DNA from: Oligoflexia bacterium
GTDB taxonomy: Bacteria > Bdellovibrionota > UBA1018
Length of the DNA stretch: 64,000 bases
Assembly: GCA_014378465.1 (NCBI GenBank)
Contig: JACMNQ010000015.1
Location: 1-64,000 of the forward strand
Reading direction: 5' to 3'
This document shows positions 1 through 8,448 of this stretch, one piece after another. Each line of letters opens with the position of its first letter. Position 1 is the first letter of the stretch. Under the pieces are notes generated by a model. The model was not told the origin of the DNA. It did not search any database and saw only the letters and a program-made list of their open reading frames with translations. Both the position numbers and the translations under genes were made by a program.

Positions 1-312
1 AGCGCAGGGCGTTTGGATACCGAAACATGGAGTACTTCAGGCTCAAGATTCTTCAGGTCTGCGGGTATTTGAACTCCCGGTACATCCCTCATCCGTCTTT
101 GCTGCAAAGATAGGCACTTACACTTAAATGCAGGAGACCCTCTCGATTGTTCAAACTTCAGTGAACCGTCCAGAGTTTGTTCACTTTCAATCGATTCGCT
201 CAAACCAAACTCGTTGAAATTCAAGCGTTTCAGCCAGTGTCCGCGGCGGCACACCCTTTGAAGTAACCCGCTCGTGATTTCATGTCCTTCAGTGTGTTCG
301 TGAGGAGTTCCC
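1..312. other. Upstream non-coding region
   Basis: No convincing gene is visible here. It holds three GTTCA/TGAAC half-sites: an inverted pair at 149-153 and 162-166, and a third copy at 179-183. I see no clear -35/-10 pair. The last bases carry a good Shine-Dalgarno sequence (TGAGGAG) for the gene that starts at 313. Confidence 0.5.
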
Positions 313-2070
313 ATGGTTGAGTCGATCAAAGTCTGGATGAAACAACAAAAGGCCAAAAGCAGTCCTGCCGTGAAGATCGCCGCCGGCACGATCGTCGCCG
401 CACTCCTGGCTCTGCCGATCGTCGGAACCAGCACTTACAGTCATGCGAATGACCCTCTCAGTGCTGGCGACAACCTCGTCATCAAGGATGCGGTCGGAGT
501 CTACATCACTCCACGTGGCCAGAACTACTTCAAGAACAACCTCGAGGATCTACTCTTCCGAAACGGGATCGCTCTGACGGAAGGTCAGTTCGACAAATTC
601 GTCTATACTGCTCCCAAGGCTCTGACGCTGGATGATCTGCCGCCTCAATATCGTCCCTACCGCAAGAGCCTCGAAGAGGTGAGAGACAGCCTCCACCGTT
701 GGCTGATGAATTCGACGATTCATGATCCGCTCTTCCGCGTGACCGTACTGGGGACCGAATACGCTCTCAAATTCAAGACCCTCGGAGTGACGATTGACCC
801 GAAGGCAGCGGAACATTACGGCATCAAGCACGGGATCGTCGTCGTCGCTCATGTCGCGATTCCGAAATTGAACATCAGCGTTCCGAAAGTTCGAGTTCAG
901 GATCTGCACAATGAATTTCTGAACAAGAAGCTGGGACTCACGGACTTCTGGGCGGAGATCAAGGACAACAGCACTCCGCTCACGCTGGAGATGCCCGTTC
1001 ACATCGATATCGTGGACGGCAAAGTGACGCTCAATGCCCTCAGCTTCAAGACCAATCTGGACGTCGTCACCACCCGTTTCGGTTTCTCAAAGCTTCTGCT
1101 CCCGGACGTTACCATCCGGATCAATGACAAGGTCATGACCCTGGATCCCGACGAAGTCAAAGCCGACATCATGAGAAATCAGGGAGGTCTGATGAAGATG
1201 CTCAAGACCTACCTGAAAGAGTACGCGGCCAACAACCTGACCACCCTGGTGAACCAGGAAGCTTCCAAGGTCCTTCAGAAGGGGCTGGATGAAGTCACGG
1301 AATTCGATCCTCCCGGCGGCCCTACCCCAACCAAACCTGAAGACCGCTTCAAGCTCCGAGTTTCGCCTCAGGAAGTGCACTACACCAATCAGACTCTTTT
1401 TCTCGGAGTGAACGGTGAAGTCATTGATCCCAAGGCCCACCGGGACACCCCTTTCACTCCGGTCAAACCCGCCTCGAACAAGCCTCAGCTCGGTTCAGTT
1501 TCCGCCAACAGCTATGATCTGGCTCTGGTTCTCAATCAAAACCTGATCAATCGAGTCGTCCAGATGAGCTACCAGCGAGGCTATTTCGACCAGGTCAAAC
1601 TGGCCGACGGATCCTTCGTCAAAGTCATCACGACCCCGGTCTTTCAGTTTGACCAGGAGGTTTCCAGGGATCATGCAAAGCTCCACGTCAAAGTCGAGCA
1701 GACCATTCCCTGTGGTTATGAGCGCATTGCCCTGAAAGAACACGTTCGACTCGAGTTTGACATCCAGGTCCGGCTCAAGTCCTCTGGCGGTGTTCCAAAA
1801 CTGATTCTTGAAAAAGTGGACATCAGCACCGTCAAGGTGGACACTTCTTCTTTCTCGGCACTGGCGAGAAATCTGCCTCCGCTGAGAGCACTCGTGTTCA
1901 GCAAGATCAACAAAATGCTGGCCGACGCGAACACGGGTTACGCCCGCAGCGAAGAAGTGCTGGGAGTCCTGCCTTTGCCTTCGATTCTCGGCCTTCCGTT
2001 CACTGTGAAGGAACTGCATTCGGACATCTCCGGCAGCATCATCCTTTACTTGGAATACAAATTGAAATAA
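313..2070 (+). CDS. Secreted protein of unknown function, possibly lipid-binding (TULIP-like)
   Basis: The ATG has a strong ribosome site (TGAGGAG, about 6 nt upstream). The 585-residue product starts with a basic segment and a hydrophobic stretch near residues 22-42 ending SHAND, which looks like a signal peptide or anchor. The rest has no further membrane segments. It seems to have two alpha/beta halves, split by a proline-rich linker near residue 335 (PPGGPTPTKPED). The second half contains YDLALVLNQNLINRVVQ followed by YQRGYF. That helix pattern recalls the BPI/SMP/TULIP lipid-binding fold, but this is inference from pattern only. I do not recognise the family. The next gene, also for an exported protein, follows 93 bp downstream on the same strand. 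Coding is supported by length and codon use. Confidence 0.85.
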   Translation: MVESIKVWMKQQKAKSSPAVKIAAGTIVAALLALPIVGTSTYSHANDPLSAGDNLVIKDAVGVYITPRGQNYFKNNLEDLLFRNGIALTEGQFDKFVYTAPKALTLDDLPPQYRPYRKSLEEVRDSLHRWLMNSTIHDPLFRVTVLGTEYALKFKTLGVTIDPKAAEHYGIKHGIVVVAHVAIPKLNISVPKVRVQDLHNEFLNKKLGLTDFWAEIKDNSTPLTLEMPVHIDIVDGKVTLNALSFKTNLDVVTTRFGFSKLLLPDVTIRINDKVMTLDPDEVKADIMRNQGGLMKMLKTYLKEYAANNLTTLVNQEASKVLQKGLDEVTEFDPPGGPTPTKPEDRFKLRVSPQEVHYTNQTLFLGVNGEVIDPKAHRDTPFTPVKPASNKPQLGSVSANSYDLALVLNQNLINRVVQMSYQRGYFDQVKLADGSFVKVITTPVFQFDQEVSRDHAKLHVKVEQTIPCGYERIALKEHVRLEFDIQVRLKSSGGVPKLILEKVDISTVKVDTSSFSALARNLPPLRALVFSKINKMLADANTGYARSEEVLGVLPLPSILGLPFTVKELHSDISGSIILYLEYKLK

Positions 2071-2163
2071 GGGTCCCGGATGCGGTGAATTCGCAGGCCA
2101 CTTTCAGCAAGCCCAGTTTAAAAAATGTCGAACCTAATGATCGAAAAAAAGACGGAAATGAAC

Positions 2164-2790
2164 ATGAAAAACCAGAACCTGATCAAGAATTCGTTTCAAC
2201 CCGGCAGGAAAATGCTCGCGCGAATGCTTCCAGTGGCAGCTGCAGCGCTTTGGGCGGTGTCCAGCATGGCCGCGGCGCCGGCCCAGCTCGAGAATATCTC
2301 GGTTGACGAGTTCGCGTCGGCGGCGGAAAACATCGATTCTGACGCCCTCGTCAGCGCTCCCGCCTCCTTCATGTCCCTGGGCACCAATGTGAAAAGCATT
2401 ACCCTGAACAATCTGGGCGACTATACGGGTCGCAATTTGACCGCCTTTTACGTTTCCGGCCGCGCACCGGTCATTTCGACCGGTGACGACACGATCATCG
2501 TCCGTTCGATCAAGACTTCCCCGGTCACGGTCAGAATCGACTCAAGCGGGACTGCTGTGATCCCACCGGTCACTGTGCCGAGATCCGGCTTTGATGCGTT
2601 CAACGCCATCGTCTTCGTGGTTCACTCCTCACCTGCCGTTTACCTGAAAAATCCAGACGGATCGGCTCCCGCAGATCCCCGCTCCCCGAATGGCGGACTC
2701 CCGGACAGCGCTTACAATTACGACAAGAAATGGTCGATTCAGATCCAGGACGTGGACACTTCACAGCCTCTGATCCTTCGTTCACGATAA
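2164..2790 (+). CDS. Secreted protein of unknown function
   Basis: About 208 residues from the ATG at 2164, which has a GGA ribosome site 7 nt upstream. In-frame ATGs at 2125 and 2158 are possible but lack one. The N-terminus has a basic region and an alanine-rich hydrophobic core (MLPVAAAALWAVSSMAAAPA), typical of a cleavable Sec signal peptide. The mature part is rich in beta-forming residues and looks like one small beta-sandwich domain, with no cysteines or known catalytic motif. It is on the same strand as the preceding exported protein and is followed at once by a strong terminator, so the two may be co-transcribed. Family not recognised. Confidence 0.75.
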   Translation: MKNQNLIKNSFQPGRKMLARMLPVAAAALWAVSSMAAAPAQLENISVDEFASAAENIDSDALVSAPASFMSLGTNVKSITLNNLGDYTGRNLTAFYVSGRAPVISTGDDTIIVRSIKTSPVTVRIDSSGTAVIPPVTVPRSGFDAFNAIVFVVHSSPAVYLKNPDGSAPADPRSPNGGLPDSAYNYDKKWSIQIQDVDTSQPLILRSR

Positions 2791-2798
2791 GTTCAAGC

Positions 2799-2835
2799 AA
2801 AAGGCCGGTGCTTCAAAGTGAAGCACCGGCCTTTT
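2799..2835 (+). terminator. Strong hairpin terminator, probably bidirectional
   Basis: A perfect GC-rich stem (AAAGGCCGGTGCTTC paired with its complement) closes a 5-nt loop and is flanked by A-runs on the left and CTTTTGC on the right. It lies 10 nt after the stop of the secreted-protein gene. It could also end minus-strand transcription arriving from the response-regulator cluster. Confidence 0.85.
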
Positions 2836-2897
2836 GCATTTTCCAAGACTGAAGTCACGGCCTGGGGCGTCTCAGGCCGTCTCAAGTCACCTTCGGC

Positions 2898-3146
2898 TCA
2901 AGCTGCGTTCGAGCGAAAGCCGATGATCCGGCTCTCCGAGAGACGCTCGCCGTCACGAAAAGTGCTGGAGTCCTGCGCATCCAGGTCAGAGCGTGAAGCG
3001 TTCCGCTCCTCATTGATCTGCCCTCTGTACCCGCCTTTCATTTCAGCGGTTTGATTCTGGAAATAGCGATAAGCGCCGTAAAGAGCTCCGGCCAGGATCA
3101 ACCTGTTCCGTGCGCATTTTTTCGGCGGCGGTTTCGGTATTGTCAT
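2898..3146 (-). CDS. Small single-span membrane protein, unknown
   Basis: An 82-residue ORF starting MTIPKPPPKK. It has one short hydrophobic segment (LILAGALYGAYRYF, about residues 16-29) and then a long, charged, probably disordered tail. Codon use matches neighbouring real genes. Its ATG overlaps the stop of a small upstream ORF in a TGATG arrangement, which suggests translational coupling. A longer in-frame version from a TTG at 3194 is less likely. It lies downstream of the receiver/NtrC/receiver cluster on the same strand. Function unknown. Confidence 0.6.
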   Translation of the reverse strand: MTIPKPPPKKCARNRLILAGALYGAYRYFQNQTAEMKGGYRGQINEERNASRSDLDAQDSSTFRDGERLSESRIIGFRSNAA

Positions 3147-3301
3147 CAGTATGAGAATCCCGAAATCACCCGGCTCGGTGATGCCGCACAACACAAGGTC
3201 ACGGTCGGCAGCACTTCCGTATCCATGAGCTTCATCTTGAACGCGATCTCGCAGATTGAGGCTTCGGGGGACACCCCCTCCACACCCTGCCTCAGGTGCA
3301 A
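3146..3301 (-). CDS. Possible small ORF coupled to the next gene
   Basis: This reading frame is open from just after the stop of the receiver-only regulator (3357) down to a TGA that overlaps the ATG of the following gene. From the TTG at 3299-3301 it encodes about 51 residues, including VEGVSPEASICEIAFKM. Codon use is plausible and the TGATG junction is the main support. There is no ATG near the beginning and no good ribosome site. It may be a real small protein, the end of a decayed gene, or chance. Confidence 0.3.
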   Translation of the reverse strand: MHLRQGVEGVSPEASICEIAFKMKLMDTEVLPTVTLCCAASPSRVISGFSY

Positions 3302-3356
3302 AAAGAGTACATCAGGAATCAGGCGTCTGATGATTCTGTGGCCGTGCGATTCTCAG

Positions 3357-3764
3357 TCAGGCGATGGATCGCACACGGTCCGGCGTGCCACCGCTCGACG
3401 GACTGCAGTGTTTTTCAACAGTTCGAAGCAGCAGATCAATATCCAAGGGCTTGCGAATGAACTCGGATACACCTTGAAATTCCCTGGCCCGATCCGCCAC
3501 CGCCGAAACCACGACGACCGGGGAAGAAGTGAAAGGACAGGTCTTGAGTTTTCCCTTGGCCTGAAGAAAGCTCCACCCGTCCATGACGGGCATCATGAGA
3601 TCGAGCAGAATCAAACTGGGTTCAAGGTCTCCGCGCAAGCCATCCAATGCTTCCTTGCCGTTGCAGAAGCAGCGGACGCAATAGCCTTCCATCTCAAGAA
3701 CCGTCTGGACGGATTCCCGGATATCGCGATCATCTTCAACAACGATGACTTCTTTGCACTTCAT
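3357..3764 (-). CDS. Receiver-only response regulator
   Basis: A 135-residue CheY-like receiver domain with no output domain. The acidic pocket is EDD at residues 10-12, the phospho-acceptor is Asp55 in LILLDLMMPVMDGW, and the conserved lysine is in FIRKPLDI. It would be phosphorylated by a histidine kinase or phosphotransfer protein, but no kinase is encoded in the window. It lies 79 bp downstream of the NtrC-type regulator. It is clearly paralogous to the receiver-only protein on the other side of that gene, sharing LLDLMMPVM-GW-F. Likely role: phosphate relay or competition with the NtrC receiver (inference). Confidence 0.9.
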   Translation of the reverse strand: MKCKEVIVVEDDRDIRESVQTVLEMEGYCVRCFCNGKEALDGLRGDLEPSLILLDLMMPVMDGWSFLQAKGKLKTCPFTSSPVVVVSAVADRAREFQGVSEFIRKPLDIDLLLRTVEKHCSPSSGGTPDRVRSIA

Positions 3765-3843
3765 AAGACTCGAACTTCACTTCTTGGTCATCCGACCCCG
3801 GTGGCCAGATGCCGGATGGGTCGGGTTAAGGCCGCATTTCTCT

Positions 3844-5277
3844 TCAGCTGATTCCGTACTGTTTTCTCTTGCGCCACAGGGTCGAAAGATTGATTCCGAG
3901 AACTCCGGCGGCTTCTTCCAGAGTCTGAGTCGTTCCCAGAATTTTCTTGATGTGTTCCTTTTCCAGATCGTCGAGACTCACTCCGGATGCGACGTTCGCA
4001 AAACCTGCCTCGATCGCGTGATTGGAGGGCTGGATGGGAGCGGCCTGCATCTGCTGCTCCATCGTGAGCCCGGGCATGGACTGCGGTGAGGGTACCAGAG
4101 TCAGGTGGGACCTTTCGGAAACACGGTCTGGCAGGTCTTCAGTCGTGACTTCATCAACACCGCAAAGAATCGCCGCTCTCTCCAGTGCATTTTTGAGCTC
4201 ACGGATGTTGCCGGGCCAGCCGTAAGTGCCCACGGCCTGGCGGGCCTGTTCATTCAGGGGGCGTGGCTCCTTGCCGATTGAAGCGAAGGACTGGGCCAGG
4301 AGTCGATCCACAAGCTCCGGGATATCTTCGGGTCTCTGCCTGAGTGACGGCATCTGAAGCTCGATGACATTGAGGCGGAAGTAGAGATCCTCACGGAAGC
4401 GGCCTTCATGAACTTCTCTCTCGAGGTCCTTGTTGGTCGCGGCGATGATGCGTACATCCACTTTTACGGTCTTGGTATCTCCGACTTTTTCGAATTCTCG
4501 GTCCTGCAGAAAACGCAGAAGCTTGGTCTGAAGATTTGGGGAGATCTCGCCGATCTCATCCAGAAACACGGTGCCGGACTCAGCCGCCTGAAGGCGTCCC
4601 ATCTTGTCCTTGATCGCGCCCGTGAAAGATCCGCGAACGTGACCGAAAAGTTCACTTTCCAGAAGGTTTTCAGACAGGGTCGCGCAGTTCACGACTCCAA
4701 ACGGCCCGACATTGCGGGGGCTGTGATCGTGGATCAGCTTGGCCAGAAGGGTCTTGCCCGTACCACTCTCACCGGTGATGAGGATGGTGGAATCAGAAAC
4801 TGCCACTTTTTCGGCAATCTCGATCGTCTTTTTCATGCGGGGATTCCTTGAAGCGATGATGGGAGGAGTCGTCAGCAGTTCAATGTGCGTCTTGAGCTTG
4901 ATGTTCTCGGCGCGAAGTCCGCGCATCTTGTCGATCTTCTGGGTCAGATGCTCAAGTTGATCGAAAGTGAAGGGCTTCAGGAAATAATCGTAAGCGCCCT
5001 TTTTCATCGCGGAAATCGCGGTTTCAATCGTTCCCTGTGCGGTCATGACCACTGTGGTGACGGTGGGAAAGTGCTCCCGAGTCTTGGTGAGGAGCTCAAT
5101 TCCGTTCATTCCGCTCATTCTCATGTCGGTAAGCAGGACGTCCGGCAGATTTCTTCTCATCAGAGTGATTGCCATTTCGGCGCTGTCCGCAATTTCAATC
5201 TCGTGATTGAGGGCCTGGAGAGCTTCTGCAACTGTTTCACGGATTGCAGCTTCATCATCGACAACTAGAAATTTCAT
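3844..5277 (-). CDS. Sigma-54-dependent response regulator (NtrC/AtoC family)
   Basis: 477 residues in three parts. The receiver domain (about 1-120) has Asp51 in the LLTDMRMSGMNG motif. The AAA+ domain (about 140-375) has Walker A GESGTGKT, Walker B GTVFLDEIGE and the arginine-containing sensor region. The C-terminal Fis-type helix-turn-helix (about 450-477) ends LGINLSTLWRKRKQYGIS. The sigma-54-contacting loop reads GSFTGA instead of the usual GAFTGA, a variant that may change its interaction with RNA polymerase. The start is fixed by AGAGGAT upstream of the ATG. The family activates transcription at -24/-12 promoters after phosphorylation. The cognate kinase and targets are not in view; two receiver-only proteins flank it. 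Confidence 0.96.
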   Translation of the reverse strand: MKFLVVDDEAAIRETVAEALQALNHEIEIADSAEMAITLMRRNLPDVLLTDMRMSGMNGIELLTKTREHFPTVTTVVMTAQGTIETAISAMKKGAYDYFLKPFTFDQLEHLTQKIDKMRGLRAENIKLKTHIELLTTPPIIASRNPRMKKTIEIAEKVAVSDSTILITGESGTGKTLLAKLIHDHSPRNVGPFGVVNCATLSENLLESELFGHVRGSFTGAIKDKMGRLQAAESGTVFLDEIGEISPNLQTKLLRFLQDREFEKVGDTKTVKVDVRIIAATNKDLEREVHEGRFREDLYFRLNVIELQMPSLRQRPEDIPELVDRLLAQSFASIGKEPRPLNEQARQAVGTYGWPGNIRELKNALERAAILCGVDEVTTEDLPDRVSERSHLTLVPSPQSMPGLTMEQQMQAAPIQPSNHAIEAGFANVASGVSLDDLEKEHIKKILGTTQTLEEAAGVLGINLSTLWRKRKQYGIS

Positions 5278-5370
5278 AACTTTATCCTCTTCAATCTTGA
5301 ATCTTCGATCTATTAAACTTATTGGTCCGACCTAATACTCCGATTTCGCTCTCAGATTCCTGTTCTATCG

Positions 5371-5835
5371 CTATGCGCGGAGTAACGGAGTTGCTTTCGC
5401 TTTTCCAGTCCAATCTGCTAGATGAGCGACATTGGCAAGATGAGCCGGTTTGCAGTACTGGGCGACGATCTCCAGCAGCTGATCCAAGTCGAACGGTTTA
5501 CGAATATACCCGACTGCTGCATTGGAAAGCTCAGCGGTTTGCCAGACATTCCCGGCAGGCAATGCAGTCAGCACCACGACCTGAAAAGTGGAGGCTTGCG
5601 CCGAAACGGCCTTTTTGAGTTCAGTCTGCTGAGCAACGAATTCCCAGCCACTCATCACAGGCATCATCAGATCCAGGAGCACCAGGCAGGGACCAGGAAT
5701 CTTCTTCAGCATCTCCTGCGCAACTCCGCCATGCTCGGCTGTGAAAACGAAATACCCCGCGTCCTGAAGGGCCAGTTCAATGGCTTCGCGGATATCAGGA
5801 TCATCTTCAACAATCAGGATGCTGTTGCATTGCAT
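5371..5835 (-). CDS. Receiver-only response regulator
   Basis: 154 residues: a CheY-like receiver with EDD at 10-12, the phospho-acceptor Asp55 in LVLLDLMMPVMSGWEF and lysine in YIRKPFDL. A roughly 30-residue tail (about 125-154) has no recognisable output domain. The ribosome site AAGG precedes the ATG. It is the first gene of the minus-strand cluster, 93 bp upstream of the NtrC-type regulator, and a close paralogue of the receiver at 3357-3764. It probably belongs to the same signalling circuit. Confidence 0.9.
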   Translation of the reverse strand: MQCNSILIVEDDPDIREAIELALQDAGYFVFTAEHGGVAQEMLKKIPGPCLVLLDLMMPVMSGWEFVAQQTELKKAVSAQASTFQVVVLTALPAGNVWQTAELSNAAVGYIRKPFDLDQLLEIVAQYCKPAHLANVAHLADWTGKAKATPLLRA

Positions 5836-6029
5836 TTTAAAACCTTACTTCATCATGAGATCCGCACGGGATCCGGTTTGGAACGCATTAGTCACTGTTT
5901 CAGAGCATGCGCGGCGAGACAAAGCAATTTCCTTGCCACCAGACAGCCATCGCTGTTCTGCAGAAGGTTCGAAAGATCGGGACCCGGTGAAAACACGCGC
6001 AAATCGGAGCACATTCCAATATTTGGAGG

Positions 6030-6058
6030 TTGACGCTTTCAAATCCAGAGTGCTAAAC
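6030..6058 (+). promoter_or_regulatory. Possible sigma-70 promoter in the 5836-6177 gap
   Basis: TTGACG at 6030-6035 is followed after 17 nt by CTAAAC; with an 18-nt spacer the overlapping TAAACC has an upstream TG. The -35 is good and the -10 is weak. It would drive the PLD-like gene. I see nothing else in the 342-bp gap between the divergent genes. Confidence 0.3.
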
Positions 6059-6177
6059 CCCGGGTTCTCCCGGCCATTCGTCTTGTTTCTCGCCCGGGTC
6101 TTTTCAACCGCGTCTTTCAACCCTGTACTTCTCCACCGTACTTCCACAGGGCCTTCACAAACTTGAGGTTCTTCTCC

Positions 6178-7668
6178 GTGATCCACCGTTCCCGTCTTCT
6201 GCGCCTGCTGTCCGTCATCGCTCTTCTGAATCTTTCCTCCTGGTTCGTCCAAGCTCCCGTCGCTTTCGCTCGCGAACACTCCTGGTTGGCGGACGCCAAC
6301 ACGCAGATCATCGTCCTGCGAGACGCACGAGTGGACTTTGCTCTGAGAGTCGCGGCGATTGAACAGGCGAAGCAATCGATTGATTCGGCCACCTACGTGC
6401 AGGACATGACTTCTGATTCCGGGCTTCCGCTCATGAAGGCTTTTCGCGATGCTCAGAACCGGGGCATCCAGGGACGCTATATCGTCGAGAGGTCCGGTTC
6501 ACTGAGAGCGGATCTCCGAAATCGTTTCGAAAACTTCCTGACGGATCCCGACCTCGCTCGAGTGCCCGAAGTCGTGAGTTTCGGATTTCACAATCTCATT
6601 CCAGGTCTCCGGTGGACAGACATGATGCACGAGAAGATCCTCATCATCGACGGGGGCACACCGGACGAGAAAATCTGGATCGGGGGCCGAAACAATTCAA
6701 AAGACTCCATTCACTACCTGGATGTGGCTTTCATCATGCGTCCCATCATTCCGGGCAAGCCCTACCTCGGAGACCAGATCCGGGAGGCTTATGAATCTCT
6801 CTTTCAGATCACCCAACGCATCAGTGGTCTGGCCACCACGCGGAAACACAGAAAGTTCGTGGACAAACGACTGCTGTGGACCTCCACCCGAGATCAGATC
6901 CTTCAGAATGAAAGACGCACTCTTGATTTTGAACGGATCCAGGCGGTCCTCAGTCAGCCTGTGCTCGAGGTCTCACCCGAGCATCCGCTTCTCGACACCG
7001 AATCCAGGCTCAATGGCCCGGCCAGGCTCATCTCCAACGACTTTCTCAGCCACATCCTGACGGGAGACTACGGCAGGCATATCAGCAACCGTGAGCACCT
7101 GCCGAGTGACATCGACCGGGTGGCGGGAGAAATGATCAGCCATGCACGCACCGTCTATCTCGCCGCGATGTCCGTGCGGCTGCCCGTGGACATCAATCAG
7201 GGCCTGAACCAGGCTCTTGACCACCACGCCGAAATTCACCTGCTGACCAACAGTGCCGAAACCCACCGCACCCTCGTTCCGGGAGGCGCCCCGTACTTTC
7301 TCGGCATCCGGCAGATGCTTGAACTGCTCGAGCGCAGTCCTCAGATGCACATTCATCTCTTGAACGAGAAGCTCCTGAAGGCGCGGGAAGAGTACGATCA
7401 GTACAATTACCAGCACACAAAGTTACTGATTGCCGACGATCAGGTGATGCTCGGTTCCGACAATTTCAATGATACCAGTCGCACGAACAACGACGAAATG
7501 GTCGTGCAGATCCGGGATGCCCAGTTCGCTTCGAACCTCAAAGCCGTCCTTCAGGAGGAAATCGACGACGTCTACACGACTCTCGACACGGACACGGCTC
7601 GACGCGAGGCGGGACGAAATAATATCTTCAAGCGCTGGATCAACCGGATATTGCTGCCCATTTATTGA
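6178..7668 (+). CDS. Exported phospholipase D-like protein
   Basis: About 496 residues from the GTG at 6178, which has TTGAGG 9 nt upstream; a TTG at 6163 in the same frame is the alternative. A classic signal peptide (MIHRSRLLRLLSVIALLNLS, cleavage after APVAFA) directs export. The two HKD half-sites of the PLD superfamily are present: HEKILIIDG followed by GGRNN (about residues 151-172), and HTKLLIADD followed by GSDNFND (about 413-430). This predicts a single bilobal active site hydrolysing phosphodiesters, as in periplasmic phospholipase D or cardiolipin-synthase-like enzymes. The substrate cannot be told from sequence. A beta-barrel gene follows 76 bp downstream on the same strand and may be co-transcribed. 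Confidence 0.9.
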   Translation: MIHRSRLLRLLSVIALLNLSSWFVQAPVAFAREHSWLADANTQIIVLRDARVDFALRVAAIEQAKQSIDSATYVQDMTSDSGLPLMKAFRDAQNRGIQGRYIVERSGSLRADLRNRFENFLTDPDLARVPEVVSFGFHNLIPGLRWTDMMHEKILIIDGGTPDEKIWIGGRNNSKDSIHYLDVAFIMRPIIPGKPYLGDQIREAYESLFQITQRISGLATTRKHRKFVDKRLLWTSTRDQILQNERRTLDFERIQAVLSQPVLEVSPEHPLLDTESRLNGPARLISNDFLSHILTGDYGRHISNREHLPSDIDRVAGEMISHARTVYLAAMSVRLPVDINQGLNQALDHHAEIHLLTNSAETHRTLVPGGAPYFLGIRQMLELLERSPQMHIHLLNEKLLKAREEYDQYNYQHTKLLIADDQVMLGSDNFNDTSRTNNDEMVVQIRDAQFASNLKAVLQEEIDDVYTTLDTDTARREAGRNNIFKRWINRILLPIY

Positions 7669-7744
7669 ACGCGGTGCTTCAGTTTCAGTTTTACTGACCC
7701 ACTGCGCGCGACTTCAGGAACGCCGCTTGCTTCGACGTACCGGA

Positions 7745-8404
7745 ATGAACAGATCAACTCAAACTTCAAGTCTCTTCGGTTCTCGCCCGTGTGTTCGTCA
7801 CTGGGCGATCTTCACGTCCATGGCACTGGTCGGCGCCCTCCCTTCGCAGGAGGGCTTTGCCCAGGGCAGCCGCAGTCGAAAAGTGACTTACCGAAACTCG
7901 TATCCGAATTCGCATGCCACCTCTCGCAGCACGGTGAACAATTCGCAGTACGTGGGCCCGAGCACTTTTGAAATCGGGATCATGATCGGAGACCCCACGG
8001 GCCTCTCCGCGAAGTTTCGAACCGCGCCGGATCGTGCAGTTGATGCAGGACTCTCCTATTCAGCCGGAAATTACATTGAGCTCATCAGCGATTATTTCTG
8101 GCAGTTTCCCAACGCGTTCGCCAACGCCAGCCAGGGGAGCATCTCGACTGACTTCGTCCCTTATGTGGGGCTCGGGATCGCTTGCCTGTTCAGTTCGGGC
8201 AATCGTGCCGAAAGATCCGCGAATGCCTACCGTGGACAGAACCTTTCCAACACCGCCGTCGGTCCACGAATTCCGCTCGGGATGGAATACCTCCCGAAGA
8301 GCCTCCCTCTGAGTTTCTTCGCGGAGATCGTGCCGGGAACGCTCCTGTTTCCGGACAGCGCACCTTTCGTCGAAGGGGGCGTTGGGGCCAGATTCAGACT
8401 CTAG
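7745..8404 (+). CDS. Small outer-membrane beta-barrel protein
   Basis: 219 residues from the ATG at 7745. The signal peptide ends near LPSQEGFAQ. A serine/asparagine-rich stretch follows, then alternating hydrophobic strands (FEIGIMIGDPTGLSAKF, YVGLGIACLF, FFAEIVPGTLLF), and the protein ends in GGVGARFRL. That is typical of a short outer-membrane barrel with a terminal aromatic beta-signal. The motif GDPTGLSAK is common in small uncharacterised bacterial barrel proteins. No enzymatic residues are recognised. It is convergent with the next minus-strand gene, and I see no terminator in the 44-bp gap. Confidence 0.75.
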   Translation: MNRSTQTSSLFGSRPCVRHWAIFTSMALVGALPSQEGFAQGSRSRKVTYRNSYPNSHATSRSTVNNSQYVGPSTFEIGIMIGDPTGLSAKFRTAPDRAVDAGLSYSAGNYIELISDYFWQFPNAFANASQGSISTDFVPYVGLGIACLFSSGNRAERSANAYRGQNLSNTAVGPRIPLGMEYLPKSLPLSFFAEIVPGTLLFPDSAPFVEGGVGARFRL

Positions 8405-8448
8405 GCACTCCATTCGCTCCAGTCCACGACGCCGCGGCGGTCACCGAA

